Source: a virus
DNA length: 25,882 nt
Strand: one strand, 5' to 3'
Virus record (IMG/VR): IMGVR_UViG_3300032047_000112
Span: 1 to 25,882 of that record
A program made the translations under genes and the position numbers. Shown in pieces: positions 1 to 7,305 of the stretch (positions are counted from its first letter, which is position 1; every line of letters starts with the position of its first letter). The notes beneath the pieces are model-generated. The model saw nothing but the letters and a program-made list of their open reading frames with translations, was not told where the DNA came from and ran no database searches.

Positions 1-348
1 AGATCTTTCCAATTGTGATTTTGCCATCTTACCTTCGTGGTCTTTTATTTCTTTCATCTTTTTTTGTTCTTTATCTTTCTTAGAGTTTTTCTTTCTTACA
101 TCCTTTAACCCACCTAATAATTCATCGCTATCATCTTCATCATCTATACCAATTGCCTTAAATGTAGATTTTTTAAATGCCATAGGTGTTTTATAAACTG
201 GTATTGCAGAAGAATTTGTTGCCTCTAATTCTCGTTTAATAATACCACGAATCTTTTCCTTTAGAGCCTCCTCTTTTTCCCACTTTTTAGCCATTTTAGG
301 TTTGTTAGCGTGCATCCATCTTCTTTGTTTTTCAGATTTAAAAGGCAT
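1..348 (-). CDS. Partial conserved phage protein, N-terminal 116 residues
   Basis: The reading frame is open from the ATG at 348-346 to the window edge, so the C-terminus is missing. It opens with MPFKSEKQRRWMHANKPKMA; this F-K-S-x-x-Q-R-x-W-M-H-A-N-K-P motif is, from memory, common at the start of small proteins in many phages, function unknown. Residues 29-60 carry a helix (IRGIIKRELEATNSS) followed by V-Y-K-T-P-M-A-F-K. The same arrangement, IRELIKNELDEANS followed by E-Y-Q-T-P-L-A-F-K, occurs in the 5672-6388 gene, so the two share a module. Residues 69-77 are acidic and 84-110 very lysine-rich. The gene starts 4 bases after the previous stop and has no clear Shine-Dalgarno sequence, which suggests coupled translation. 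Its position downstream of the scaffold/protease genes fits a head-related role, but that is inference. Confidence 0.8.
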   Translation of the reverse strand, partial: MPFKSEKQRRWMHANKPKMAKKWEKEEALKEKIRGIIKRELEATNSSAIPVYKTPMAFKKSTFKAIGIDDEDDSDELLGGLKDVRKKNSKKDKEQKKMKEIKDHEGKMAKSQLERS

Positions 349-352
349 CTAA

Positions 353-703
353 TTATACATTATCGTTATTATCCCAGCTCTCTAACCATATCGAAGCTGT
401 GTGTGCTTCTTGATATCTTGGTACTGCTGGTGGTGTTACACCTCTAATATTATTTTTATGTGTCCAAGTTACTAAATCAGTTTCACTACACCATTCTGCT
501 AATTTTTGCTTGTTTGTATCTGACCAACCATCTGATGCTGAATACTGACCAGTATAGACGGAATTTGATACAAATGCCCCATATGATCCTAATTGTGTAT
601 CTAATGCTGAACCAGTTAACTGATTGAACTTTGCCCCATCATAATGTGTCCATAAACTTCCAGTTGCTGAATCTAAGTTTAAATATGCATCTAATTTTGC
701 CAT
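353..703 (-). CDS. Small hypothetical protein of the head module
   Basis: 116 residues starting at an ATG preceded by GGAGAAAGTA, a good ribosome binding site. The sequence is polar and aromatic (Y, W, S, T rich, for example GSLWTHYDGAKFNQL near residues 15-29). It has no signal peptide, membrane segment or coiled coil, and it lacks the (L/I)-x-E leader found in many neighbours. I do not recognise the family. The composition, with many Gly, Ser, Thr and aromatic residues, suggests a folded mostly-beta structural or decoration protein. It sits 13 bases after a tagged protein gene and 4 bases before the next gene, so it belongs to the same transcript. Confidence 0.75.
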   Translation of the reverse strand: MAKLDAYLNLDSATGSLWTHYDGAKFNQLTGSALDTQLGSYGAFVSNSVYTGQYSASDGWSDTNKQKLAEWCSETDLVTWTHKNNIRGVTPPAVPRYQEAHTASIWLESWDNNDNV

Positions 704-716
704 TACTTTCTCCTAA

Positions 717-1118
717 TTATTTGTCTTTCTTACGATGTTTCTTTAAAATTGTATCCCACACCTTCCAAGAATTTTCCATATCTCTTAATGCGGAATTGAG
801 TTTCTTACCTACCTTATCCATATGAGCGTGAAATTCTTTTGTTACATTGTTGTAATGACTTCTATCATTCCAATCATACATATCGGATTCTGTTGGGCCG
901 TAATCTCTAAATCTTTCTAACTCGTTAAACATATCTCCCCACTTACGGTGATAATCGGATACATCACTTAGTTTTCCAAACTGAGGAAGTTTAGATTCGT
1001 TAATTGGTTCTTTAGAATCTTGATGTTGTTTCGTCACACTATTCAATGTCGGTAATTTATCACCGAACTCTCTTTTAAGGTACTTACTCTCGTGTAATAT
1101 TTCTTTTAATTTTTTCAC
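717..1118 (-). CDS. Tagged core/internal protein sharing a leader module with the scaffold candidate
   Basis: I place the start at GTG 1118-1116, which overlaps the previous TAG stop as TAGTG and follows GGAG at a proper distance; this gives 133 residues. The N-terminus MKKLKEILHE fits a capsid-targeting leader with cleavage after L-H-E. Residues 11-33 (SKYLKREFGDKLPTLNSV and following) match the scaffold candidate at 3218-3700 at 16 of 23 positions, so the two share the leader plus the adjacent segment. A second (L/I)-x-E site, P-I-N-E|S, lies at residue 41. The rest is charged and probably helical, rich in Trp, Asp and Lys. Family otherwise unknown. A minor prohead core protein is a reasonable inference. 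Confidence 0.8.
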   Translation of the reverse strand: MKKLKEILHESKYLKREFGDKLPTLNSVTKQHQDSKEPINESKLPQFGKLSDVSDYHRKWGDMFNELERFRDYGPTESDMYDWNDRSHYNNVTKEFHAHMDKVGKKLNSALRDMENSWKVWDTILKKHRKKDK

Positions 1119-1585
1119 TATCTTAACTCCGTCCAATCTCTTGGGTTTGAATATCGTGATTTGTAATACCATTTCTTCTCTTTCATATTGTAGATATAAG
1201 CATATTCCTCACCACTATCAAATTTTACAGCGTCTCTGTTTCTCCAATTACTTGTCATTCTACCCTTTTCACCTCTATCTCTACCATAAAATACGGTTAC
1301 ATCTTTTTCAGGTTTTTCAAATGAATGGTCTTTACTTCCTTTAATCTTCTTACCAATTGTAGAAATTCCTGCACTTCCAAGTTTTAAAAGTTGTTTTACT
1401 ACTGCCGGATTTCTATAATACTTTTTCAAGTGTTTACCTGCCCATTCAGGATAACCATCGTAATGTCCGTATGTGGATAGAATTTTACCATTTGGTTGTT
1501 CAATACCAACCAACCAACGAGTTCCCTCTGTAAGAACACTTTGAACTTCTTCTTTAATTATTTCTCTTAGTCTTGATATTTTCAT
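1118..1585 (-). CDS. Tagged conserved phage protein with a YGHYDGYPEWAG domain
   Basis: 155 residues; the ATG overlaps the upstream TGA as ATGA. The leader MKISRLREIIKE can be cleaved after I-I-K-E (residue 12) or V-L-T-E|G (residue 20). The remainder is a conserved domain that I remember from many phage and some bacterial proteins. It shows T-Y-G-H-Y-D-G-Y-P-E-W-A-G near residues 38-50, a basic stretch, then A-V-V-K-Q-L-L-K-L-G followed by S-T-I-G, and V-F-Y-G-R-D-R-G-E near 98-106. The function of this domain is not known to me. The leader suggests the domain is delivered into the head and possibly into the next host cell. It is tightly coupled to the next tagged gene by a TAGTG overlap. 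Confidence 0.85.
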   Translation of the reverse strand: MKISRLREIIKEEVQSVLTEGTRWLVGIEQPNGKILSTYGHYDGYPEWAGKHLKKYYRNPAVVKQLLKLGSAGISTIGKKIKGSKDHSFEKPEKDVTVFYGRDRGEKGRMTSNWRNRDAVKFDSGEEYAYIYNMKEKKWYYKSRYSNPRDWTELR

Positions 1586-2976
1586 CTTCTACTCCCAAAT
1601 GTTGTGTATAATCCAGTATACTTTTCAATCATATCATGTAATTGGTCTACATATATACCTTTAAGTTTCTTTATGACCTTGAATTGATACTTGTATATCT
1701 TTCCAAATGTTAAGTTGTATAAATCTCTACCTCTGTCTAAATCAATAATGATGTGTGATACTCTCTTTGAATTTCTACCGATATGTAGGATTAATCCATC
1801 TTTACCGATACCCTTTGATTTCACACCCATTAACATTTCAAATTTTCTACCACCAAGTTGTTTCATTATCTCTTGTGCCTGAGATTGACTAACACCCTCG
1901 TTTACGGATTCTTTTTTAGAGTAATCAGGATCTAACTTTCTCATCTTGATTAGAATATCACGGATTCTTTCTCTATCAATACTATCGCCCGTGAAAGTGT
2001 CATTTGAATACTTTTTGAGATAAACTGAAAGGGCTTTGTTTATATCTCCAACTTTCAAATCTCTACCTTTCTTATCAGGATAAATACCTTTTTTTCCGTA
2101 GAAATCACCCATGTATTTGTAAAATGGTATTAGATTTTCTTTTATAGACCTACCTTCGTCCATTTCTTCATACCCACTACCATATGGTGCTGATTTACCA
2201 TCGTGATTAGGTGCTACATTTTCATTAGCCCATAATGATGACATTATTTCAGCCTTTTTGGTGGAGTTGGCTTTCTTGTACATCTTTGTAACCATATCGT
2301 AATATCTTAATTTTTCTGTGGCGTCTTTTTCATTATCACCTTTTTTCATCAAATATTGTTTTATCTTATCTTGTTCCGATTCATTTATGGATTCAAATCC
2401 TAACATATCTGCCGCTACTACCCAATTTGCGTCATCACCTTTTGATTTGTCTAATGGTATTAGTCGAACTCTCTTGAATGACCTTTTTAAAAATTTTTGT
2501 AGTTTCTTTGCTTCTCTATCATCATCTAAAAAATAACTCAAACTACCACTACCAGTATACATACTCACAACGGATTTTATACCTAATGACTTTGCTAATT
2601 TTTGCATCGTCTTTTCCATATTGTAATTTGGATTTGCGTGTGGTATTGATTTCTCTTTTATATCTTCTTTCTTCAAACGACTTTTTTCTGCTCGTCCTCT
2701 GTTTTTAGATTGTGATTCAAATCCCACTATCTTTCCCCCCTTGTGTGAGGCATCTTTACCATCACCATTTCCATAAGTACCTTTCTTACGATTGTACTTA
2801 TTTAATTCTGCTCTGTATTTTTTAGCCTTAGTGGATGAACCATATTTAGCATACTCTTTTTTGTAATCTCGTTTCTTTTCCTCACCGAGACTAACAATTT
2901 CTTGTTTGACTATATCATTAATGTATTCTTTCATACGCTTATTGTAATCGTCCAAAGGTTCTTCCTCGTGTTTCAT
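1582..2976 (-). CDS. Large multidomain protein with HNH-like N-terminal part and internal (L/I)-x-E or V-x-E sites
   Basis: 464 residues from ATG 2976. Residues 34-100 are a basic domain with R-D-Y-K-K-E-Y, then G-D-G-K-D-A-S-H-K (71-79) and S-K-N-R (90-93), resembling the short HNH-like proteins of marine phages; D75, H78 and N92 are the candidate active-site positions. Residues about 360-460 (S-Q-A-Q-E-I-M-K-Q-L-G-G-x-K-F and the following beta-rich part with I-G-R-N-S-K-R-V) are a domain I remember as a widespread phage module of unknown role. Sites of the gp21 type occur at S-I-N-E199|S, S-I-K-E280|N and S-V-N-E360|G, between apparent domains, so maturation into pieces is possible. ATG 2976 has only a weak ribosome binding site. 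An in-frame ATG at 3030, coupled TAATG to the preceding gene, is interrupted by TGA at 3009-3007 (see the separate entry). HNH function is tentative. Confidence 0.8.
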   Translation of the reverse strand: MKHEEEPLDDYNKRMKEYINDIVKQEIVSLGEEKKRDYKKEYAKYGSSTKAKKYRAELNKYNRKKGTYGNGDGKDASHKGGKIVGFESQSKNRGRAEKSRLKKEDIKEKSIPHANPNYNMEKTMQKLAKSLGIKSVVSMYTGSGSLSYFLDDDREAKKLQKFLKRSFKRVRLIPLDKSKGDDANWVVAADMLGFESINESEQDKIKQYLMKKGDNEKDATEKLRYYDMVTKMYKKANSTKKAEIMSSLWANENVAPNHDGKSAPYGSGYEEMDEGRSIKENLIPFYKYMGDFYGKKGIYPDKKGRDLKVGDINKALSVYLKKYSNDTFTGDSIDRERIRDILIKMRKLDPDYSKKESVNEGVSQSQAQEIMKQLGGRKFEMLMGVKSKGIGKDGLILHIGRNSKRVSHIIIDLDRGRDLYNLTFGKIYKYQFKVIKKLKGIYVDQLHDMIEKYTGLYTTFGSRR

Positions 2977-3030
2977 CCAAACTGGATGTTCTTCACCACT
3001 ATATGGTCAAGTATGGTGGCCATCTTTCAT
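2977..3030 (-). other. Probable original N-terminus interrupted by an in-frame TGA
   Basis: ATG 3030-3028 overlaps the upstream TAA as TAATG, the coupling used by many genes here. It is in frame with the 464-residue gene and reads M-K-D-G-H-H-T-stop-P-Y-S-G-E-E-H-P-V-W-M-K. The stop is TGA at 3009-3007. After it the frame stays open with a protein-like sequence up to ATG 2976. Either translation restarts at 2976, or the stop is a recent mutation or sequencing error, or it is read through. Confidence 0.6.
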
Positions 3031-3218
3031 TATTTTATAATTTTTTTAACCTCGGTGTAGAATTTATTTAATTCTTCTTCCGATAAGTTCTTTAAATTTT
3101 GTTCATTTACTGAATTGACAATGGATTTAATTTTAGATTCTGTTTTTTGCTCTTCATTAGTTTGAAGTCTAAACTTTCTCCAATTTTTGTTCATTTTAAA
3201 TGTATCAGCTTTATTCAT
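3030..3218 (-). CDS. Small charged hypothetical protein between scaffold and HNH-like genes
   Basis: 62 residues. Its ATG overlaps the preceding TAA (TAATG at 3220-3216), and its own TAA overlaps a further ATG at 3030. It is highly charged and predicted helical (K/E-rich, ending in L-S-E-E-E-L-N-K-F-Y-T-E-V-K-K-I-I-K). No cysteine, membrane segment or known motif is visible. S-V-N-E|Q at residues 36-39 loosely resembles the local cleavage sites but has Val rather than Leu or Ile. Its place right after the scaffold candidate recalls the small core proteins of T4-like phages (gp67/gp68 type), but no similarity can be shown from the sequence alone. Confidence 0.75.
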   Translation of the reverse strand: MNKADTFKMNKNWRKFRLQTNEEQKTESKIKSIVNSVNEQNLKNLSEEELNKFYTEVKKIIK

Positions 3219-3700
3219 TATAATCCCTTTTTGACTTTTCTAACATATCTCATCAATTCACTTGGTTCTATATTTAGCTGTTTAACAACACGACCAAGTA
3301 TTGCTGTTACCCTTCTACGATTAAGTCTAGCACCTTGTACTGCGTTAAGAAATTTCTTTAAATATCTTTCTATTTGTGCAGGTACAGGTTGGTCAAACTC
3401 ATCAGCCTCTACTATATTTTTAATTTCGTTACGAACAAGCTTACGAATTGCATCTTCTTTTACAGAATCCTTCTTGATAGCTTTAGCAACTACTTTTCTA
3501 CGATTTTTTAGATAATCATCAGTTTTATCTGAATCACCATCGTTATCCACATCATCATCCTCTTTACCGACAGCATCTAAATCTTCTTTAAATTTATTCT
3601 CTTGGTGTTTTTTCATTACACTACTGAAAGTAGGAAGTGCTTCACCAAACTCTCGTTTGAGGACTTTACTCTCACTTATTAATTTTGTTAGTTTGGCCAT
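3218..3700 (-). CDS. Probable prohead scaffold/core protein with EF-hand-like loop
   Basis: 160 residues; ATG 3700 follows a strong GGAGAG one base after the protease stop. The leader [10 protein letters not shown] ends at an I-S-E|S cleavage site, and a second site K-N-I-V-E|A lies at residue 98. Residues 50-61 ([12 protein letters not shown]) form a dockerin/EF-hand-like calcium loop followed by D-Y-L-K-N-R-R-K. The rest is helical and basic. Position directly after the gp21-like protease is where T4 encodes scaffold gp22, and protease sites inside fit a core protein destroyed or trimmed during maturation. It is shorter than T4 gp22 (about 270 residues) and could instead be a smaller core component. 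Residues 11-33 are shared with the 717-1118 product. Confidence 0.75.
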   Translation of the reverse strand: MAKLTKLISESKVLKREFGEALPTFSSVMKKHQENKFKEDLDAVGKEDDDVDNDGDSDKTDDYLKNRRKVVAKAIKKDSVKEDAIRKLVRNEIKNIVEADEFDQPVPAQIERYLKKFLNAVQGARLNRRRVTAILGRVVKQLNIEPSELMRYVRKVKKGL

Positions 3701-3701
3701 T

Positions 3702-4322
3702 TTACTCTCCTCTAATTATGTCGTTTATAATACTTTCAACTTTACAATACTTACCACAGGTTCTACCTTCGGTAATTGGTATTTCGTTTCCAACACTTTC
3801 TTTCATAGGATATAAGAAAGCTCCGTGTGTGGATGGATTTGATACGAAATCAAAAGCTATTAATTCGAAATCATCTCCTACTTGTTGTCCATCACCCTCA
3901 CTCATTGGTTGAACTGAACCCATTCCACGAGAACTGATACCCAACTTAATACCTGCTTTAAATAATTCTGTTAATATATTACCACTTGGTGTTCCAAGAA
4001 CCTCGACCGTACCGACTAAGTTCTTACCTTCCCAATGCATTTCGGTAATATTATGAGATACATTCTGTAAATTAACTACTGATGATTCAGGATGGTCTAA
4101 CTCACCCATTGCACGTTTCTGTTTGATGAAACCCTCATCATACTTACTCGATTCTCTTGCCAAAATCTCATGTGGATAGACTCTACCATTTTGATTCTTA
4201 GCATCTGACCTCTGCAATACACCATGAACCACTAAACGACCATTATTCTGTTTAATTGATTCGTTTATCTGTTCTCTTGAAATCTCAAAAGGTAAATAAT
4301 CTACTATTAATTGTTTTGACAT
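3702..4322 (-). CDS. gp21: Prohead core serine protease, T4 gp21 family
   Basis: 206 residues, close to the T4 gp21 size. The herpesvirus-assemblin/gp21-like fold is recognisable from [17 protein letters not shown] (33-49), M-G-E-L-D-H-P (72-78, with catalytic H77) and [10 protein letters not shown] (128-137, with nucleophile S130 or S131), then F-D-F-V-S-N-P-S (157-164). The enzyme acts inside the prohead, cutting scaffold, internal proteins and itself after (L/I)-x-E. It carries such sites itself: Q-I-N-E21|S and P-I-T-E185|G, consistent with autoprocessing at both ends. ATG 4322 has a GGAG ribosome binding site. It is flanked by tagged genes on both sides, its likely substrates. Confidence 0.92.
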   Translation of the reverse strand: MSKQLIVDYLPFEISREQINESIKQNNGRLVVHGVLQRSDAKNQNGRVYPHEILARESSKYDEGFIKQKRAMGELDHPESSVVNLQNVSHNITEMHWEGKNLVGTVEVLGTPSGNILTELFKAGIKLGISSRGMGSVQPMSEGDGQQVGDDFELIAFDFVSNPSTHGAFLYPMKESVGNEIPITEGRTCGKYCKVESIINDIIRGE

Positions 4323-4332
4323 TATATTACTC

Positions 4333-5133
4333 CTATCTCTTTAATCTTTGGTAGAATTCTGAAAATTGATATTTTGGTTTTGATTCTACACTTTCATTGA
4401 TTTTACGATATTCTTTACCATCTATTGTAAGAGTTTCTTGGTCTAATTCTTTTCCAGTTCTTCCAGTTGGTTTATCATATTTTTTACCTGTATATGGATC
4501 TGTACCTCCAGTTTCACGGGCTTTCTTTTGTTTATACAATAATTGTGCATTTTGGTCATCTCCAAACACATCACTTTGTGTGCTAACTTGTATACCATAA
4601 TTTTGCCTATCACCATCTTGATAAATGTTACCTTGTGCATCTACACCCACCATCATTCCATCTTCTTTGTCTTTCCATTGAATAATAGTTTGACCATTAT
4701 CTGCTTCTTGTGTACCTTGTAATTCTAATCTATCTGGATCTTGAGTACCACCGATTTTACTTAATACACTGGATCCCATTCTTTGTGTATCTTTATCGTC
4801 TTTAATTGGTTTTATACCTGCATCTTTTCTATCTTCCGCATCTCTTGAATCTTGTGCGTCTTGAGTTTTCATATCATCTGCTTCATCATCAGCTGCTCTA
4901 TCAGCATCATTACGAGGTTTTTGCCATCCCCCACCACTTTGATTTCTTGTTCCAAAAATAGAATCCATATCATCAGCAGTCCAACTTGGTGCTGCAGATG
5001 GTTCATCTTTCTTTTTCTTTTTTGCCGATTGTGCTTTTTTCGAATTAGGATTACTTTTTAAGTATTTTGCCTGTCCTTCAGGACTTAAATCACTCCACCA
5101 ATCTTCTTTAATTATTTTTTTAAATTTTGACAC
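4333..5133 (-). CDS. Tagged low-complexity internal protein with a YLKSNPNSKKA motif
   Basis: 266 residues from GTG 5133, preceded by a good GGAG. The leader MSKFKKIIKE ends at I-K-E|D. It is followed by D-W-W-S-D-L-S-P-E-G-Q-A-K-Y-L-K-S-N-P-N-S-K, a short motif I remember after leaders in many marine phage proteins. Residues about 35-125 are highly charged and repetitive (K-K-K-K-K, many D, A, R, Q), probably disordered. The C-terminal part has more structured stretches and another possible cleavage site, K-I-N-E|S, near residue 248. Composition and leader fit an internal or core protein packed in the prohead next to the protease. No enzymatic motif was found. Confidence 0.85.
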   Translation of the reverse strand: MSKFKKIIKEDWWSDLSPEGQAKYLKSNPNSKKAQSAKKKKKDEPSAAPSWTADDMDSIFGTRNQSGGGWQKPRNDADRAADDEADDMKTQDAQDSRDAEDRKDAGIKPIKDDKDTQRMGSSVLSKIGGTQDPDRLELQGTQEADNGQTIIQWKDKEDGMMVGVDAQGNIYQDGDRQNYGIQVSTQSDVFGDDQNAQLLYKQKKARETGGTDPYTGKKYDKPTGRTGKELDQETLTIDGKEYRKINESVESKPKYQFSEFYQRLKR

Positions 5134-5142
5134 GCTAATCTC

Positions 5143-5481
5143 CTATCTCATAAAATCATATTCTTGATTTTTAAAAATTTGTTCAAATTCTTCTACATAA
5201 TCCTTTGCTAACTGCTTTCTTTGTCTTTTTGGGAAAACATCTAAGTGATTTCCACCGTATGACCTAACATATCGTTTTGCACCATCGTCAATTAGATACA
5301 TGAATGCTTTTTGGGCTAATGTTTTACGATAATTACCCTTTTTCTTCTTTTTTGACAAATTTTTCAATATTGGCATGTATCTTTGTCTATATAGACTCGA
5401 ATCGTTGTCAATGTAGAGTTTTAGCTCTCCCATTTCTTCCGAAATACTTGCCTCTGTTAATAAATCTCCGAGTTTTATCAC
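5143..5481 (-). CDS. Small tagged protein of unknown function
   Basis: 112 residues from GTG 5481, which overlaps the upstream TGA as GTGA. The leader MIKLGDLLTE|A is one of the clearest copies of the capsid-targeting tag. The mature part (from residue 11) is basic and helical, with S-K-K-K-K-K-G-N-Y-R-K, F-M-Y-L-I-D-D-G-A-K-R-Y and K-R-Q-R-K-Q-L-A-K-D-Y-V-E-E-F. No known domain is recognised. The basic character would suit a DNA-associated internal protein like those of T4, but this is inference. Confidence 0.85.
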   Translation of the reverse strand: MIKLGDLLTEASISEEMGELKLYIDNDSSLYRQRYMPILKNLSKKKKKGNYRKTLAQKAFMYLIDDGAKRYVRSYGGNHLDVFPKRQRKQLAKDYVEEFEQIFKNQEYDFMR

Positions 5482-5666
5482 TTATCTTTCCTCATCATAA
5501 TATCGTGTCTTAATTCTTCAAGTTTTTTAATCCACGCAGTTAACTTTTCAATCATATAGTTTTTATCAACATCTTTGCTCTGTATTTCAGTATGCCATCT
5601 CTTTAGCATCGTTGAAATACTGAACAAAGAGTCCATAAAAGACTTTTTGTTCTGTTCGAATGTCAT
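5478..5666 (-). CDS. Small helical hypothetical protein
   Basis: 62 residues from ATG 5666, with a weak ribosome binding site (AAAGATT), 5 bases after the previous stop; its TGA overlaps the next GTG start. The sequence is a probable helical hairpin (S-L-F-S-I-S-T-M-L-K-R-W-H-T-E-I, then I-E-K-L-T-A-W-I-K-K-L-E-E-L-R). It lacks the leader and any membrane segment. It may form a small coiled-coil partner for neighbouring head proteins. No family is recognised. Confidence 0.75.
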   Translation of the reverse strand: MTFEQNKKSFMDSLFSISTMLKRWHTEIQSKDVDKNYMIEKLTAWIKKLEELRHDIMMRKDK

Positions 5667-5671
5667 AATCT

Positions 5672-6388
5672 TTAATGTAGTTGTCCAACCTTATTAGCTA
5701 AATTAACTAATCTCTCACTTATTTTACTTAAAGCCTTATGTGTATTCTTCCAATATGACCTTGAGTCAACATTTAACTCATTTTTTAATTTTACATTATA
5801 CTTGACAACTCGTTCTAACTCTGATAGATTATCACGAGTCTCTCTCATTGCCATTCCAATTTTTTGCTTGGGTGTTAAGGTATTATCATTTCTCCAAGCG
5901 TGATATCTACCTTCAGTAGTTAAATGTGGATTACTTTGAGCTCCTCTGTTCCAACTATTCATTAACTTACTAAGTGGTATAAGATGTTTTTTAACATTTT
6001 TCATTAAAATTTTTCCATCGGTCTTATCACCTTTTAATTTAGTGATTTTATCAGCTATCTTAATACATTTGTCATTGAAATCTTGTAGAGCATCAGTAAA
6101 TTCTAAGTAAAGATTATTAGAATTTTTCTTTTCTTCACTTACTACCGATTCTTTTCTTAACTTAGGGTCCTCTGGTTCGAAATTATCAGTACCGATGGTC
6201 GGATCGTGGTGTCCACCATCAAATCCAGCCTTTTTCTTTTTCTTACCCGCCTTTCTTTTCTCACCTTTAAATGCAAGTGGTGTTTGATATTCACCACCGG
6301 CTGTTGCAGTAGAATTTGCCTCATCCAATTCGTTTTTAATTAACTCACGAATTAAATTAAGAAGTGTATCTCCGTTAGGACGCGACAT
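5672..6388 (-). CDS. Head-module protein with YxTPxAFK motif and helical C-terminal domain
   Basis: 238 residues. The ATG overlaps the previous gene by 14 bases and has GGAG 7 bases upstream. Residues 9-23 form an amphipathic helix (L-L-N-L-I-R-E-L-I-K-N-E-L-D-E), ending in a possible L-D-E|A cleavage site. Then come A-T-A-G-G-E-Y-Q-T-P-L-A-F-K (28-41), a lysine-rich stretch (44-53) and an acidic linker. The C-terminal half (about 90-238) is helical with conserved-looking P-H-L-T-T-E-G-R-Y-H-A-W-R-N and T-P-K-Q-K-I-G-M-A-M-R-E. The helix plus Y-x-T-P-x-A-F-K arrangement also occurs in the partial gene at 1-348. Unknown function; position after the portal suggests a head role. The leader is weaker than the others, so I do not count it as certain. 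Confidence 0.85.
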   Translation of the reverse strand: MSRPNGDTLLNLIRELIKNELDEANSTATAGGEYQTPLAFKGEKRKAGKKKKKAGFDGGHHDPTIGTDNFEPEDPKLRKESVVSEEKKNSNNLYLEFTDALQDFNDKCIKIADKITKLKGDKTDGKILMKNVKKHLIPLSKLMNSWNRGAQSNPHLTTEGRYHAWRNDNTLTPKQKIGMAMRETRDNLSELERVVKYNVKLKNELNVDSRSYWKNTHKALSKISERLVNLANKVGQLH

Positions 6389-7241
6389 TCCTCAACTCCT
6401 TTATAAGTTCATAATACCTCATTAGTGCAACAACTTGTTTATCCTTAACTATCTTACCTTTTGTTATAGAGTCTACTTGATTTATAGCCTCCGATAATTT
6501 AATTTTTGTGATATCATCTGAGACTTTAGGTAAAATCTTACTTAGAATTTGTTTTACCTTTATAATTTCACCATTTACGAATTCTCTAAGAGAATTAGTA
6601 TTAGAAATGTTATTAATGTACTCTTTTAGAAGATTTCTTTGCATAGAGTTTAACTTTTTATACTTACCGTTGAAGTTATCTACCATTAACTGATAAGAAA
6701 GTAATCTTAAATCTTTATCTTCGTTCTTAAATTCAGAAATGACCTTACTATCTTTATTTTTAGACTTAACTTTATTACGAGTAATGTGTTCTATGATAGA
6801 AAAGTTACTTTCAACTTCATTTACTGGATCAAATATTGGTGTAGTTTCACTAATAAATGATTTATATATAGAAGCATAAACCTTATAATTAGGTATTCTT
6901 GCTCTAAAAAAATCCTCTACGTTATAATTTGATTTAATCTCTCTAATAAGATTATATTTTTCAGTACGCAGTCTTTTATTCTGTAATTTTTCTCTTGACT
7001 TTAAGACAGCCTCTACTAATTTTTCTGCCTTGCGGGTAGAATTGTAATTTTCTTTAAGTAAAACTTGATAGAGTTGATTCTCTTTACCAAGTTCTGTATT
7101 CTCATTAAAGAATTTTTTTAGCATTTCTACTGATTTACTCTTTTCATCACCATTCATTATATCTACGGTGATTTGACGAGATATTAACTCAAAGAGTATT
7201 CCTGTATTCTTTATTTTCGAGTGTTTGACACGTTGGGCCAT
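6375..7241 (-). CDS. Conserved phage protein (KNTGILFELISRQIT type), unknown function
   Basis: I prefer ATG 7241 over ATG 7247: GGAG lies 7 bases before 7241 but only one base before 7247. This gives 288 residues. The N-terminus MAQRVKHSKIKNTGILFELI, continuing S-R-Q-I-T-V-D, is a motif I remember in conserved hypothetical proteins of marine T4-like phages. The remainder is almost entirely helical and charged, with K-R-L-R-T-E-K-Y-N-L-I-R-E-I-K and M-R-Y-Y-E-L-I-K-E-L-R at the end. There is no signal peptide or membrane segment. It comes directly after the portal gene, separated by a 64-base gap holding a conserved AT-rich motif. An assembly or structural role is likely, but nothing more specific can be seen. 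Confidence 0.88.
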   Translation of the reverse strand: MAQRVKHSKIKNTGILFELISRQITVDIMNGDEKSKSVEMLKKFFNENTELGKENQLYQVLLKENYNSTRKAEKLVEAVLKSREKLQNKRLRTEKYNLIREIKSNYNVEDFFRARIPNYKVYASIYKSFISETTPIFDPVNEVESNFSIIEHITRNKVKSKNKDSKVISEFKNEDKDLRLLSYQLMVDNFNGKYKKLNSMQRNLLKEYINNISNTNSLREFVNGEIIKVKQILSKILPKVSDDITKIKLSEAINQVDSITKGKIVKDKQVVALMRYYELIKELRNVAS

Positions 7242-7273
7242 ATTCATGCTCCTAAATTGTATATTTCTTCATC

Positions 7274-7282
7274 TATAAATAT
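7274..7282. promoter_or_regulatory. Conserved AT-rich intergenic motif, possible late-promoter-like element
   Basis: The gap between the portal stop and the next start holds TATAAATAT on the plus strand (ATATTTATA on the minus, gene-sense strand). The 8-mer ATAAATAT occurs in all three gaps longer than 35 bases in this window. On the plus strand it equals the T4 late-promoter box TATAAATA, but that would point away from all the genes, so polarity and function are unclear. Confidence 0.35.
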
Positions 7283-7305
7283 AAAAACTTCTAATAATTC
7301 ATCAT

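Noticed and set aside
3147-3515. Plus-strand open frame of 122 codons
   Set aside because: It lies opposite the scaffold and small-protein genes, has no ribosome binding site, and its Phe/Leu/Ser-rich translation is what antisense of a Lys/Glu-rich AT-rich gene gives.
4443-4640. Minus-strand frame of 65 codons inside the 4333-5133 gene
   Set aside because: It is an alternative frame of a well-supported tagged gene with its own start signal; no independent evidence.
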